From Fluviicola sp. (GTDB lineage: Bacteria; Bacteroidota; Bacteroidia; Flavobacteriales_D; Crocinitomicaceae), in NCBI GenBank assembly GCA_031260455.1, contig JAIRJW010000048.1, positions 1 to 64,000 on the forward strand: DNA of 64,000 nucleotides. Reading direction: 5' to 3'. Of this stretch, positions 35,340 through 43,889 are shown one piece after another. Below the pieces are notes generated by a model. It had not been told where the DNA came from and did no database searches. It was given only the letters and a program-made list of their open reading frames with translations. Made by a program: the position numbers and the translations under genes. Every line of letters starts with the position of its first letter. The stretch's first letter is position 1.

Positions 35340-37784
35340 ATGAAAGCTATCCTTACTGTATTGTTTTGTGTATTTGTTTCTGTTTTGATTGCGCAACCAA
35401 CTCAAACTGTGCGGGGCACAATTCTGGATTCCGAGTCCGATTTCCCTGTTTCAGGCGCCCAGGTATTTATTACACTTTCAGACAGCTCGAAGCTGAAAAC
35501 CATGACCAATGGCGACGGTGTTTTTGAATTTCTGAACGTTCCTGTCGGAAAACATCTTCTTGATGTAAAATCAGCGATCTATGAAAATTATTCCTCCTCT
35601 GTTGATGTGAATTCCGGAAAACAAACCGTTCTGGAGATTAAAGTGAAGGAACGCATTAGTGAGGTGGAAGAAGTGCTGGTTGTGGCACAAAAACCGGGAG
35701 AAGTGAAAAATGAGATGGCTATGGTTTCGGCGCAGCAGTTTTCGGTTGAGGAAACGGAACGTTATGCCGGTTCGAGAGGAGATCCTGCTCGTATGGCGAG
35801 CAATTTTGCCGGAGTTCAGGGAGCGGATGATTCCAGAAATGATATTGTGGTTCGTGGAAATTCGCCGCTTGGAATCGTCTATAAGGTGGAAGGAATTGAT
35901 ATTCCGAATCCGTCGCATTTTGCGGTTTCGGGAAGCTCGGGAGGACCAGTTTCGATCATCAATAACAAAAGTCTTGCAAATTCCGATTTCTTTATGTCGG
36001 CATTTCCGGCGGAGTATGGGAACTCTGTTTCCGGGATTTTCGATTTGAAATTGCGAAACGGGAATTACAAGCAGCATGAATTTACCGGGCAATTCGGATT
36101 CCTGGGAACAGAAGTGCTTGCAGAAGGCCCTTTAAGTAAGAAGTCGAATGCGAGTTATCTTGTAATGGGGCGTTATTCCACTCTGAGTCTTTTCCAGTTT
36201 ATGGGGATCCGCATCGGTACGGATGCCGTGCCGGTTTACGGCGACGGTGCTTTCAAATTTAATTTCCCGCTGAAAAAAGGTGGGCAATTATCGTTTTGGG
36301 GAATCGGTGGAAAGAGTGATATCAAGATCCTGATTTCAGAACAAACGAAGTATACAACAGATCTTTACGGAGAAGGAGATCGTGACCAGTATTTTGGAAC
36401 CGGGATGGCAGTTGCAGGGTTGACTTACAAGAAATCACTTTCCGAAAGAACGTTCATTACCAGTACGATTTCCGGAAGTATCGAAGACCAGCATTCGCAT
36501 CACAATTACCTGATCCGCTCGCTGGATACGACCTATAACGGGGGGGAACCAACTGTTAATATTCGTGTTGACAGCATTTACCGGATTATGGGATATTCCT
36601 ATAAAATTGCTCATTATTCGGGGATGTTCAGCATCAATCACAAAATCGGGAAACAGCATGTGATCAAAGCGGGGTTGAATGCAGATTTTCTTACGTTCAA
36701 TATGATTGACAGTGTGCTGAATACAGAAGGAACGGCGTTTATCAATCGTTGGGATTACAAGGGGCAGGGTGGAATTCTGGTTCAGCCTTTTTTCCAGTGG
36801 AAATACCGCATCCGGGAAAACATGGATTTTACAGCCGGTTTGCACGCACAATATTATTCGTTCAGTAATTCATTAAGCCTGGTTGAGCCACGTCTGGGTT
36901 GGAAATGGTCGATGAAAGGAAATCAGAAACTGTTTGCCGGAGCTGGTTTACACAGCCAGACACAGCCTTACTATATTTACACTTATCATCAGTTTGACGC
37001 GAACGGAAACAAGGTATATCAGAATAAAAATATGGACTTCACCAAGTCGGTACATTCTGCGTTGGGTTATGAAAAAAACTTTAAGAAGGGATTCCAGTTC
37101 AAAACAGAGGCTTATTACCAATACCTCTACCAGGTTCCAGTTACGGTGAACTCATCCGCATTTTCGATGATCAACCAGGGAAGCGGATTTTCACGTTTCT
37201 TCCCGGATTCATTGAAAAATACGGGAACCGGTGTGAATTACGGATTGGAGCTGACTCTTCAGAAATTCTTTGACAGGAGTTTCTATGTGCTGACAACTGT
37301 TTCCATTTATGATAGTAAGTACAAAGGAAGCGATGGTATTACGCGAAATACCAGCTACAACGGATTGTATACGGCAAATGTTCTTTTCGGGAAGGAGTTC
37401 AAACTGGGCAAAAAGAACATCTTGGGAATTGGTGGGAAAGTAACGGTTGCGGGTGGAAAACGCTATGGATATATCAACCTGGCGGAAACCAACCTGCAAA
37501 AGGAATTGGTATTCAGCGATTCTTTGTTTAATGAACGCCAGTTCAGGGATTATTTCCGTGCCGATCTGAAAATCAGCTGGAAGATGAACGCCCGGAAAGT
37601 GACGCATGAAATCGGGCTCGATCTGGTTAATATTTTCAATACCCGGAATATTCTGGGTCTGGCTTATGCGCCGGATCTGGCAAACCCGAACAAGGAGCCG
37701 CTGGTTGAAAAAACACAATTAGGGTTTTTACCGATTTTCTATTACCGCATTAGTTTTAAACTGGCGAGTGGGAAGAAGGAGTAA
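35340..37784 (+). CDS. TonB-dependent outer-membrane receptor
   Basis: The 814-residue protein has a signal peptide (about 1-19, ending LIAQ). A carboxypeptidase-regulatory-like domain (about 22-105, TVRGTILDSESDFPVSGAQV) leads into a plug domain (about 110-230) with RGDPARMASNFAGVQGADD and VRGNSPLGIVYKVEG. The rest is a long beta-barrel rich in aromatic beta strands, ending in FYYRISFKLASGKKE. This is the layout of Bacteroidota TonB-dependent transporters that are not of the SusC type (no SusD partner is present). The neighbouring SBP-type lipoprotein suggests a peptide-like or metal ligand; this is inference. Confidence 0.9.
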   Translation: MKAILTVLFCVFVSVLIAQPTQTVRGTILDSESDFPVSGAQVFITLSDSSKLKTMTNGDGVFEFLNVPVGKHLLDVKSAIYENYSSSVDVNSGKQTVLEIKVKERISEVEEVLVVAQKPGEVKNEMAMVSAQQFSVEETERYAGSRGDPARMASNFAGVQGADDSRNDIVVRGNSPLGIVYKVEGIDIPNPSHFAVSGSSGGPVSIINNKSLANSDFFMSAFPAEYGNSVSGIFDLKLRNGNYKQHEFTGQFGFLGTEVLAEGPLSKKSNASYLVMGRYSTLSLFQFMGIRIGTDAVPVYGDGAFKFNFPLKKGGQLSFWGIGGKSDIKILISEQTKYTTDLYGEGDRDQYFGTGMAVAGLTYKKSLSERTFITSTISGSIEDQHSHHNYLIRSLDTTYNGGEPTVNIRVDSIYRIMGYSYKIAHYSGMFSINHKIGKQHVIKAGLNADFLTFNMIDSVLNTEGTAFINRWDYKGQGGILVQPFFQWKYRIRENMDFTAGLHAQYYSFSNSLSLVEPRLGWKWSMKGNQKLFAGAGLHSQTQPYYIYTYHQFDANGNKVYQNKNMDFTKSVHSALGYEKNFKKGFQFKTEAYYQYLYQVPVTVNSSAFSMINQGSGFSRFFPDSLKNTGTGVNYGLELTLQKFFDRSFYVLTTVSIYDSKYKGSDGITRNTSYNGLYTANVLFGKEFKLGKKNILGIGGKVTVAGGKRYGYINLAETNLQKELVFSDSLFNERQFRDYFRADLKISWKMNARKVTHEIGLDLVNIFNTRNILGLAYAPDLANPNKEPLVEKTQLGFLPIFYYRISFKLASGKKE

Positions 37785-37961
37785 CAGAATCAACTTGTTT
37801 TTTTAAGGAAAATTTTGTTGGATAAAAGGCCTGATCTGGCGTGAAAATCTGACTGATTGTTTATTTGCGGTGTTCCTGGAAGTCTGTTCAGTGATACGGA
37901 TCATTGTTTACCCTGTTTTCTGCTTCAATAGTATAAGTTGGTTCGAAAGGGTTGTTTTCGG

Positions 37962-37969
37962 TACTTTTG
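37962..37969 (+). promoter_or_regulatory. Promoter: TTG - 21 bases - TACTTTTG before ywbE
   Basis: Exact -7 box ending four bases before the ATG, with a -33 TTG at 37938-37940 and a 21-base spacer. Predicts a leaderless mRNA. Confidence 0.65.
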
Positions 37970-37973
37970 AAAT

Positions 37974-38177
37974 ATGAAACCAACAAGAAAAGAACTGAAA
38001 CCGGGAATGCTGGTTTTGTTTGTGCAGAAGAAGCACCAGTCCGGTGGAGAGCTGACGGAAGGAATCATCAAATCCATCCTAACAAGCGCGCCTTCTCATC
38101 CGCATGGAATCAAGATCATGACGGTGGACAAACTGGTGGGAAGGGTGGTCGAAATTGTGGATGGAGAAGTAGATTGA
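37974..38177 (+). CDS. ywbE: YwbE family protein (DUF2196)
   Basis: The 67-residue protein matches the whole YwbE family: RKELKPGMLVLFVQKKHQS, then LTEGIIKSILTSAP, then HPHGIKIM and VGRVVEIV. It is a small SH3/KOW-like cytoplasmic protein with no established function. A good promoter sits just before it and a 30-base palindrome 30 bases after it, so it is a single-gene unit convergent with the ALDH gene. Confidence 0.85.
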   Translation: MKPTRKELKPGMLVLFVQKKHQSGGELTEGIIKSILTSAPSHPHGIKIMTVDKLVGRVVEIVDGEVD

Positions 38178-38206
38178 AACAAAAGCTAAAGAGAAAAATC
38201 AGAATG

Positions 38207-38236
38207 AATATGGACGCGATGCATCGCGTCCATATT
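38207..38236. terminator. 30-base perfect palindrome, shared terminator or REP-like element
   Basis: Every base from 38207 to 38236 pairs with its partner; the centre is GATGCATC and the arms carry GGACGCG/CGCGTCC. T-rich sequence follows it in the plus direction. It lies between two convergent genes (ywbE and ALDH), as a bidirectional terminator would. The GACGCGATGCATCGCGTC core also has the look of an iterated palindrome. Confidence 0.7.
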
Positions 38237-38269
38237 TTTGGTTTCCAAATTATATTTTTCTGAAATTTC

Positions 38270-39826
38270 TTACAAATCAAACTTAATTCCCTGTGCCAAA
38301 GGCAATGAATCGGAATAATTGATAGTGTTTGTCTGACGGCGCATGTAAACTCTCCATGCATCAGATCCGGATTCGCGTCCTCCTCCAGTTTCTTTTTCAC
38401 CGCCAAATGCCCCACCGATCTCTGCACCAGAAGTACCGATATTTACGTTCGCAATTCCACAGTCAGAGCCAGCATGAGAAAGGAATGCTTCGGCTTCGCG
38501 CAGATTATTTGTCATAATAGAAGAAGACAATCCCTGAGGAACACCATTTTGAAGTGCAATTGCATTTTCAATTCCTCCGCTGTACTTCATCAGGTACAAT
38601 ACCGGAGCAAATGTTTCGTGTTGCACGATTTTAAAGGAGTTTTGTGCTTCCGCAATTGCAGGCTTCACATAACATCCGGATTCATATCCTGCTCCGGAAA
38701 GAACTCCTCCTTCTACCAGGATTTTTCCTCCTTCTTCTACTACCTGAACCAATGCGTTCTGGTAAGCTGCAACCGCATCTTTATCGATCAGTGGTCCCAC
38801 ATGATTGTTCTGATCCAATGGGTTTCCAATACGCAATTGCCCGTAAGCTTTTACCAATGCGTCTCTTACTTTATCGTAGATAGAATCGTGAATAATCAAA
38901 CGGCGTGTCGTTGTACAACGTTGTCCGGCAGTTCCTACCGCACCGAATACCGCTCCCGGAACAACCATTTTCAGGTCTGCACTTTCCGTGATGATAATCG
39001 CGTTGTTTCCACCCAATTCCAATAATGATTTTCCTAAACGACGACCAACTGCTTCACCCACAGCTTTCCCCATGCGGGTAGAACCTGTAGCGGAAATCAA
39101 TGGAATCCGTGTGTCATTTGACATCAGTTTCCCGATTTCGGCGTCGCCGATCAACAAACAGGAAACTCCTTCCGGAACTCCGTTTGCTTCGAATACTTCC
39201 TGAGTGATTTTCTGGCAGGCAATGGCAGTCAAAGGTGTTTTCTCGGATGGTTTCCAGATACAGACGTCTCCACAAACCCAAGCCAGAGCTGTATTCCAGT
39301 TCCAGACAGCAACTGGAAAATTGAACGCAGAAATAATTCCGATGATTCCAAGCGGGTGATATTGTTCGTACATTCTGTGTCCGAGACGTTCAGAATGCAT
39401 GGTCAAACCGTACAGCTGGCGGGAAAGCCCCACGGCGAAATCACAGATATCAATCATTTCCTGAACTTCGCCCAAACCTTCCTGCAGTGATTTTCCCATT
39501 TCGTAGGAAACCAATTCACCCAAAGCCTGCTTCTTCTCACGGATTTTTTCAGCCAGTTGACGTACTACTTCACCACGTTTTGGCGCCGGAATCATTTTCC
39601 AGTATTTGAACGCTTCCTGCGCTTTCAATACAACTGCTTCATACTCCGTTTCAGTTGCTGAAGTAACGGAAGCGATGATCTGGCCATCTACCGGTGAAAC
39701 CGAATCAATTTGAAGCCCGCGTGTATTGAACCAATATGCTCCGGTTGAAGCACCGCGGTTTACCGCTTCAATTCCTAATGTTTTTAATGTCTCCTGGATT
39801 CCAGGAGCTGTTGCTATTGCTGACAT
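38270..39826 (-). CDS. Aldehyde dehydrogenase, ALDH7 / aminoadipate-semialdehyde type
   Basis: The 518-residue protein is taken from ATG 39826; the frame continues to 39859, but that part contains the -7 box. Typical ALDH motifs are IISAFNFPVAVWNWNTALA, WKPSEKTPLTA, STRMGKAVGEAVGRRLGKS, the catalytic Glu in LLELGGNNA, catalytic Cys in GTAGQRCTTTRR, and HETFAPVLY. The pattern of these, with the NRGASTGAYWFN N-terminus, matches the ALDH7A1/AmaB branch that oxidises 2-aminoadipate semialdehyde. Together with the saccharopine dehydrogenase at 23139 this points to lysine catabolism by the saccharopine route, although the genes are 14 kb apart. Confidence 0.9.
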   Translation of the reverse strand: MSAIATAPGIQETLKTLGIEAVNRGASTGAYWFNTRGLQIDSVSPVDGQIIASVTSATETEYEAVVLKAQEAFKYWKMIPAPKRGEVVRQLAEKIREKKQALGELVSYEMGKSLQEGLGEVQEMIDICDFAVGLSRQLYGLTMHSERLGHRMYEQYHPLGIIGIISAFNFPVAVWNWNTALAWVCGDVCIWKPSEKTPLTAIACQKITQEVFEANGVPEGVSCLLIGDAEIGKLMSNDTRIPLISATGSTRMGKAVGEAVGRRLGKSLLELGGNNAIIITESADLKMVVPGAVFGAVGTAGQRCTTTRRLIIHDSIYDKVRDALVKAYGQLRIGNPLDQNNHVGPLIDKDAVAAYQNALVQVVEEGGKILVEGGVLSGAGYESGCYVKPAIAEAQNSFKIVQHETFAPVLYLMKYSGGIENAIALQNGVPQGLSSSIMTNNLREAEAFLSHAGSDCGIANVNIGTSGAEIGGAFGGEKETGGGRESGSDAWRVYMRRQTNTINYSDSLPLAQGIKFDL

Positions 39827-39846
39827 TCCTTTTTGATTAGTTTGTG

Positions 39847-39854
39847 CAAAATTA
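39847..39854 (-). promoter_or_regulatory. -7 box TAATTTTG before the ALDH gene
   Basis: Exact TAnnTTTG match 20 bases upstream of ATG 39826. It lies within the longer open frame, which supports the shorter protein. Confidence 0.6.
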
Positions 39855-40008
39855 CACAAAATTTAGGACATGAATTGTTCTGCCCGGCCCGATTCAGAAT
39901 CATTTAACAAATAGAAGGAAATGGACTTATCCAGCCTGCTTCGGCTAAACGATCTATCCGGACATTGTATTCTGTTATTCTTTTTACTGATTATCCCCGA
40001 CCATTTCG

Positions 40009-40896
40009 TTATTGCACTACCAACGGAATACATTTTTCAATGCTGTTTATGCTTACGGAAATAAAGTATAGCCCTTTTTTTAGTGCTTCAACCGAAAAAG
40101 AATCCTCAGAGATCCACTGCAAATCTACAGCTTGCCCAATGGAATTGCTTAGCCGAACCCCGGAAAGATCGAACCCGTTTTCGCTTTTTAAATACACGCG
40201 GTCTGTTGCCGGATTGGGATAGATATTAAAATTGAATGAATTTTCAGCTATACCTAATGATAAATAACTGCAATTTAATGTAAATGGGAACTGAGACATT
40301 TCTATGTTAAAGTATGAATAATTTAGGTCATAGTTCACCACATGATCCTTACTTTGACAGATCAATACTTTAGTAGAAAACTGAGTACTAAAATGAGCCA
40401 ATCCCGTTGAATTACCAACTCCTTCAACCATTTCAAATTTAGAACCGAATTGCCCTGAATAAGGGTGATAATCCCAGTCAAATCGAATGTGTTTTCGACC
40501 ATTTAAATAATAAACAGAATCTACGACAATATCAGTAAGAAAGATTCCGAATATAAAATGATCACCAACCTCCAAGGATAAATCTACAATCAATTCGGAA
40601 AATGATAAATCCTCCGTATATGCCCATATTTTTCCATTTTGAAGATCTTCTTTTACATAAATGATTTCATTAGTAGAAGGAAATTGATCCGAAGTTTTTT
40701 TTACTTTGTGTAGGGTATCAGCTCCCATAATGAGTTTAGTGGTATCACTTCGGAATGTCAATCCGGTGATTTGAAAAAAACCGTTAGGTTCCACCAGTCC
40801 CCATTCCGTTATGGAATCCCCAAAGATGCTTTGGTATTGGGCATGAAGATTTGTAAGATTGCTAATGAGTAAAAAAAAGATTAATGATTTTTTCAT
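40009..40896 (-). CDS. Secreted protein with T9SS sorting domain, unknown function
   Basis: The 295-residue product has a signal peptide (ending LHAQ at 20). A beta-rich body of about 200 residues has no family I recognise. The C-terminal type A T9SS domain (about 220-295) begins NFNIYPNPATDRVYL and ends with a short hydrophobic strand. It follows the subtilase gene after only 13 bases, so the two are likely co-transcribed from the promoter at 43792. It may be a substrate-binding or accessory protein of the protease; that is only inference from position. Confidence 0.75.
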   Translation of the reverse strand: MKKSLIFFLLISNLTNLHAQYQSIFGDSITEWGLVEPNGFFQITGLTFRSDTTKLIMGADTLHKVKKTSDQFPSTNEIIYVKEDLQNGKIWAYTEDLSFSELIVDLSLEVGDHFIFGIFLTDIVVDSVYYLNGRKHIRFDWDYHPYSGQFGSKFEMVEGVGNSTGLAHFSTQFSTKVLICQSKDHVVNYDLNYSYFNIEMSQFPFTLNCSYLSLGIAENSFNFNIYPNPATDRVYLKSENGFDLSGVRLSNSIGQAVDLQWISEDSFSVEALKKGLYFISVSINSIEKCIPLVVQ

Positions 40897-40909
40897 AAGG
40901 CAATTTAAT

Positions 40910-43762
40910 TTATTTGATAATTAATTTAGCATCTGTTGCTATCCCGTTGCAAATCAGAACAAGGGTGTGTACGCCAACTGAAAGTGCATCCAGATTCAAA
41001 TTGATTTCCTTTTCGCTGATATTCAAGAGGTAATTATGTACTTCTGTACCGGTTTGGTTAATAATCATCAGGTAGGAAGAACTTATTTCCTTTGAAACAC
41101 TGTATTTTACGTTTGTATTGATCGATACAGGATTGGGGGAGATGCTCACCAGGAAATTGTTTTTCACTTGAACATGCACGTTATCATACGATTTGGCCCC
41201 ATCACTCAACGCAATGACTTCCAATTGATACTTTTCACTTATTTCAGGATGCAGGTTTAAATCTTTTCCGCTGTAGATGAGTTCTCCTGCTGCGTTATAC
41301 CAGTTGTACAAAGCATCTTCCGAGATGGAAATAGCGGAAAGAAGAAGACTGTCCCCAAAAGTAATTTCTTTATCTTCTCCTGCATCTGCTGCAAACGGAT
41401 TCCGCTGGTATTTGTTTACAGTGAAATGTTCGCCACCGATATATGATTTTGAATCGCTGAATCGTTGAAAGAAATCAAAGAGCCAGCTTGAATCTTGCTG
41501 CACCCGGTCGCTGTAAAAGCTAAAGCCGAAGTAAACAGGAAATTTGGTTTTGGCGGGAATTTCTACCTGGCTGAGCTCTCCGCTGCGGACAAGCTGGGCA
41601 ATTCCGTCTGATTTTATTCTGAAAGCTCCGGAAGAGGCAAGGCGGTCTTTAAAAAAACGCCAGCCTGCGGAATCGAAATAGAGGTTTACTTCCGCTTCCT
41701 GCAGAAAAGCGGAATCAGCCGGATTAAAGACCAAATCAAAATGTTCCGGGTGAGCCAGCTCATTGCTCCAGAACACGTATTTCCCGTGAGGCACGAAATC
41801 TTTGGTGTTGGTAGAACCAACCAGCCCTGGGACGACATCAATCACTGAGCAATTGCGCAAAGCAACGTTATTATTGAAAAAAACATCATCATCTGCCCTG
41901 TCCGGATAGATGGTAATCACATCTGTGGCTGAGTTTTCAATGCGGGCCAGCAGGCAGCTGGCCCAGTTCTGATACATGTACGGATTGAGTATGTTCCATT
42001 CAAATTTCAGGATCGTATCCGTGCCGGGGCGCAAATTGCCGATGATTTTGGAGCCGACTAAGTTTCCGATCGCTGGATAGGTTCCATCCCAGTTCGCAGG
42101 CCAGGAGGTCATGGAAGATGCCTTTGACCAGTACAAATTGACGGTTTCTGTTCCGATAGGAGCTGCACAGCTTTTATTTCGAACCCTTACATACACAAAT
42201 ACGGGACTTCCGGAGGTGTATTCCGGTTCCTGGTGCACCCGGTTCACTATTCCGTCATCCTGGTTTCTCACCCAGATATCGGGGCTTTTATCTCTTGCAG
42301 CCTGCCAGTGGTATGGAAATTCTTCGTTTCCCAGATCTTCCGGGCGGTCTTTGATATACAGATCCAGTGTGCCGGAGTGGGATTCCTGAGCCGCTTTCAC
42401 AGCTTTGTAGGTATTCAGTCTTCCGGTGCCTACCTGACCAGGGTAATTGGCGGCATCTAAAATGGGGTCTGTTGTCTGTTTGAGTATATCCTGCACCATA
42501 GCCGGGGCCATGCAGGGATTTACGGCATACATTAACGCAATGGTTCCAACTACCAGCGGGGCGCTTTGAGAGGTTCCTCCGTATGTAGCATACGGCCACG
42601 AATTGTGTGTATTGACACTGCATAAGATTTTGTACCCGGGGGCGCAGAGGTCCACTTCCGGGTAATGGCTGTGAGTATAATTCGGACCGGCCGGGAGATA
42701 TAAATGCCTGTCGTCCGGTCCGGTGCTGGAAACCACAATCGTTCGTTCGTCTTCGTAGCCGGAGAAAGGATACAGCCTTTTTTCAGTGCCATCTGGTTCT
42801 GATTTGTTTCCGGCAGCCCGCACAATGGAGGTACCATTGTCTAAGATTTCTTTTTCTATCAGGATTGTAGAGTGTACGCTTTGGGGGAAATATGTTAAAT
42901 AGTGATTATAAGTAGCACTTCCATATTCAAATTCAGACCAGGATATGTTGATGACTTTTGCATGCCTGACAGTGCTCGCGTAAAGTGCAACGATATCCGG
43001 TCTAGGGTAAGTGTAGCTTATACTTGAATTAACTATGAATGTATCATTAACCAAGGCTCTACCTACTGAATACATAATCCGAGTATTGTAACCCACGGAA
43101 GGCATGTCCCCGTTGGGCGTTTGTCCCGCATCTTTCGTTTCTGCAGCTATGAGCGTTGCAATGGTGGTGCCATGATCTTCATTGTGGTTCGTATCGAACA
43201 GCAGGCCGGTGTAGAAATCATAAGGAGGATCTATTTTGTCTTTCAGATCGGGATGGGTGGGGTCTATTTTGGAATCAATCACAGCCACTTTCACGGCAGT
43301 ATCTCCTTTGGTGATGTCCCATGCCAGGTTGGCCTGAATTTTTTTGAGGTACCACATCCAGTCATCCGGGCTGTTTCCCGTATTCTGCCAGAAATAATCG
43401 CTTGGCTCACTTAAGAATTTTACTTGAGGAATGTATTCAACAGTTGAAAAGATGTTGTTGTTTTTGCGGCTATAACTTACCAATGACTGAAATAATGAAT
43501 CAACAGATGTGGTTGTGTATAATTCGAAGCAGTTTCGCAGTTCCGGTGTTTTGGCAAAGACCATGGGCCTTGTTATATGTATCACATTCCTGTCAGACAA
43601 CAGTTCCTGAAATGCAGAATCGTTTGAATTTCTTCCTTCCCAGGGAATCAAGTAGGGATCATTGGTGATTAATCTGATTACATGAGGCGTGAATTCTGTC
43701 TGAGCAAACAATCGAATCTTGATAACCAGAAGGAGCAGGATACATGTGAATAGTCTTTTCAT
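40910..43762 (-). CDS. Subtilisin-like (S8) serine protease with T9SS domain
   Basis: The 950-residue protein has a signal peptide (1-20, ending RLFA) and a propeptide-like region (about 22-120). The S8 domain (about 130-470) has the triad D163 (VAVIDSKID), H197 (EDHGTTIA) and S398 (GGTSQSAP), with the oxyanion Asn in AAGN (319). A long C-terminal part follows with CARDB- and PKD-like modules (VNLYWSKASS, ADAGEDKEITFGDSLLLSA). The T9SS domain starts near VSISPNPVSINTNVKYSV. It is an extracellular protease, first gene of a two-gene operon. Confidence 0.9.
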   Translation of the reverse strand: MKRLFTCILLLLVIKIRLFAQTEFTPHVIRLITNDPYLIPWEGRNSNDSAFQELLSDRNVIHITRPMVFAKTPELRNCFELYTTTSVDSLFQSLVSYSRKNNNIFSTVEYIPQVKFLSEPSDYFWQNTGNSPDDWMWYLKKIQANLAWDITKGDTAVKVAVIDSKIDPTHPDLKDKIDPPYDFYTGLLFDTNHNEDHGTTIATLIAAETKDAGQTPNGDMPSVGYNTRIMYSVGRALVNDTFIVNSSISYTYPRPDIVALYASTVRHAKVINISWSEFEYGSATYNHYLTYFPQSVHSTILIEKEILDNGTSIVRAAGNKSEPDGTEKRLYPFSGYEDERTIVVSSTGPDDRHLYLPAGPNYTHSHYPEVDLCAPGYKILCSVNTHNSWPYATYGGTSQSAPLVVGTIALMYAVNPCMAPAMVQDILKQTTDPILDAANYPGQVGTGRLNTYKAVKAAQESHSGTLDLYIKDRPEDLGNEEFPYHWQAARDKSPDIWVRNQDDGIVNRVHQEPEYTSGSPVFVYVRVRNKSCAAPIGTETVNLYWSKASSMTSWPANWDGTYPAIGNLVGSKIIGNLRPGTDTILKFEWNILNPYMYQNWASCLLARIENSATDVITIYPDRADDDVFFNNNVALRNCSVIDVVPGLVGSTNTKDFVPHGKYVFWSNELAHPEHFDLVFNPADSAFLQEAEVNLYFDSAGWRFFKDRLASSGAFRIKSDGIAQLVRSGELSQVEIPAKTKFPVYFGFSFYSDRVQQDSSWLFDFFQRFSDSKSYIGGEHFTVNKYQRNPFAADAGEDKEITFGDSLLLSAISISEDALYNWYNAAGELIYSGKDLNLHPEISEKYQLEVIALSDGAKSYDNVHVQVKNNFLVSISPNPVSINTNVKYSVSKEISSSYLMIINQTGTEVHNYLLNISEKEINLNLDALSVGVHTLVLICNGIATDAKLIIK

Positions 43763-43791
43763 AAATTTTAAGTTCAGCGAATATTTGGTGG

Positions 43792-43799
43792 CAAAGATA
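43792..43799 (-). promoter_or_regulatory. -7 box TATCTTTG of the subtilase operon
   Basis: Exact TAnnTTTG match, 29 bases upstream of ATG 43762. Confidence 0.55.
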
Positions 43800-43889
43800 T
43801 TACTATAATTTTCTAATCCGCTAAAAAATGATGTTATTGTTAAATAAAACGTTTGTTTTTTAAATATATTAACTCAAAATAAAAGTGAC

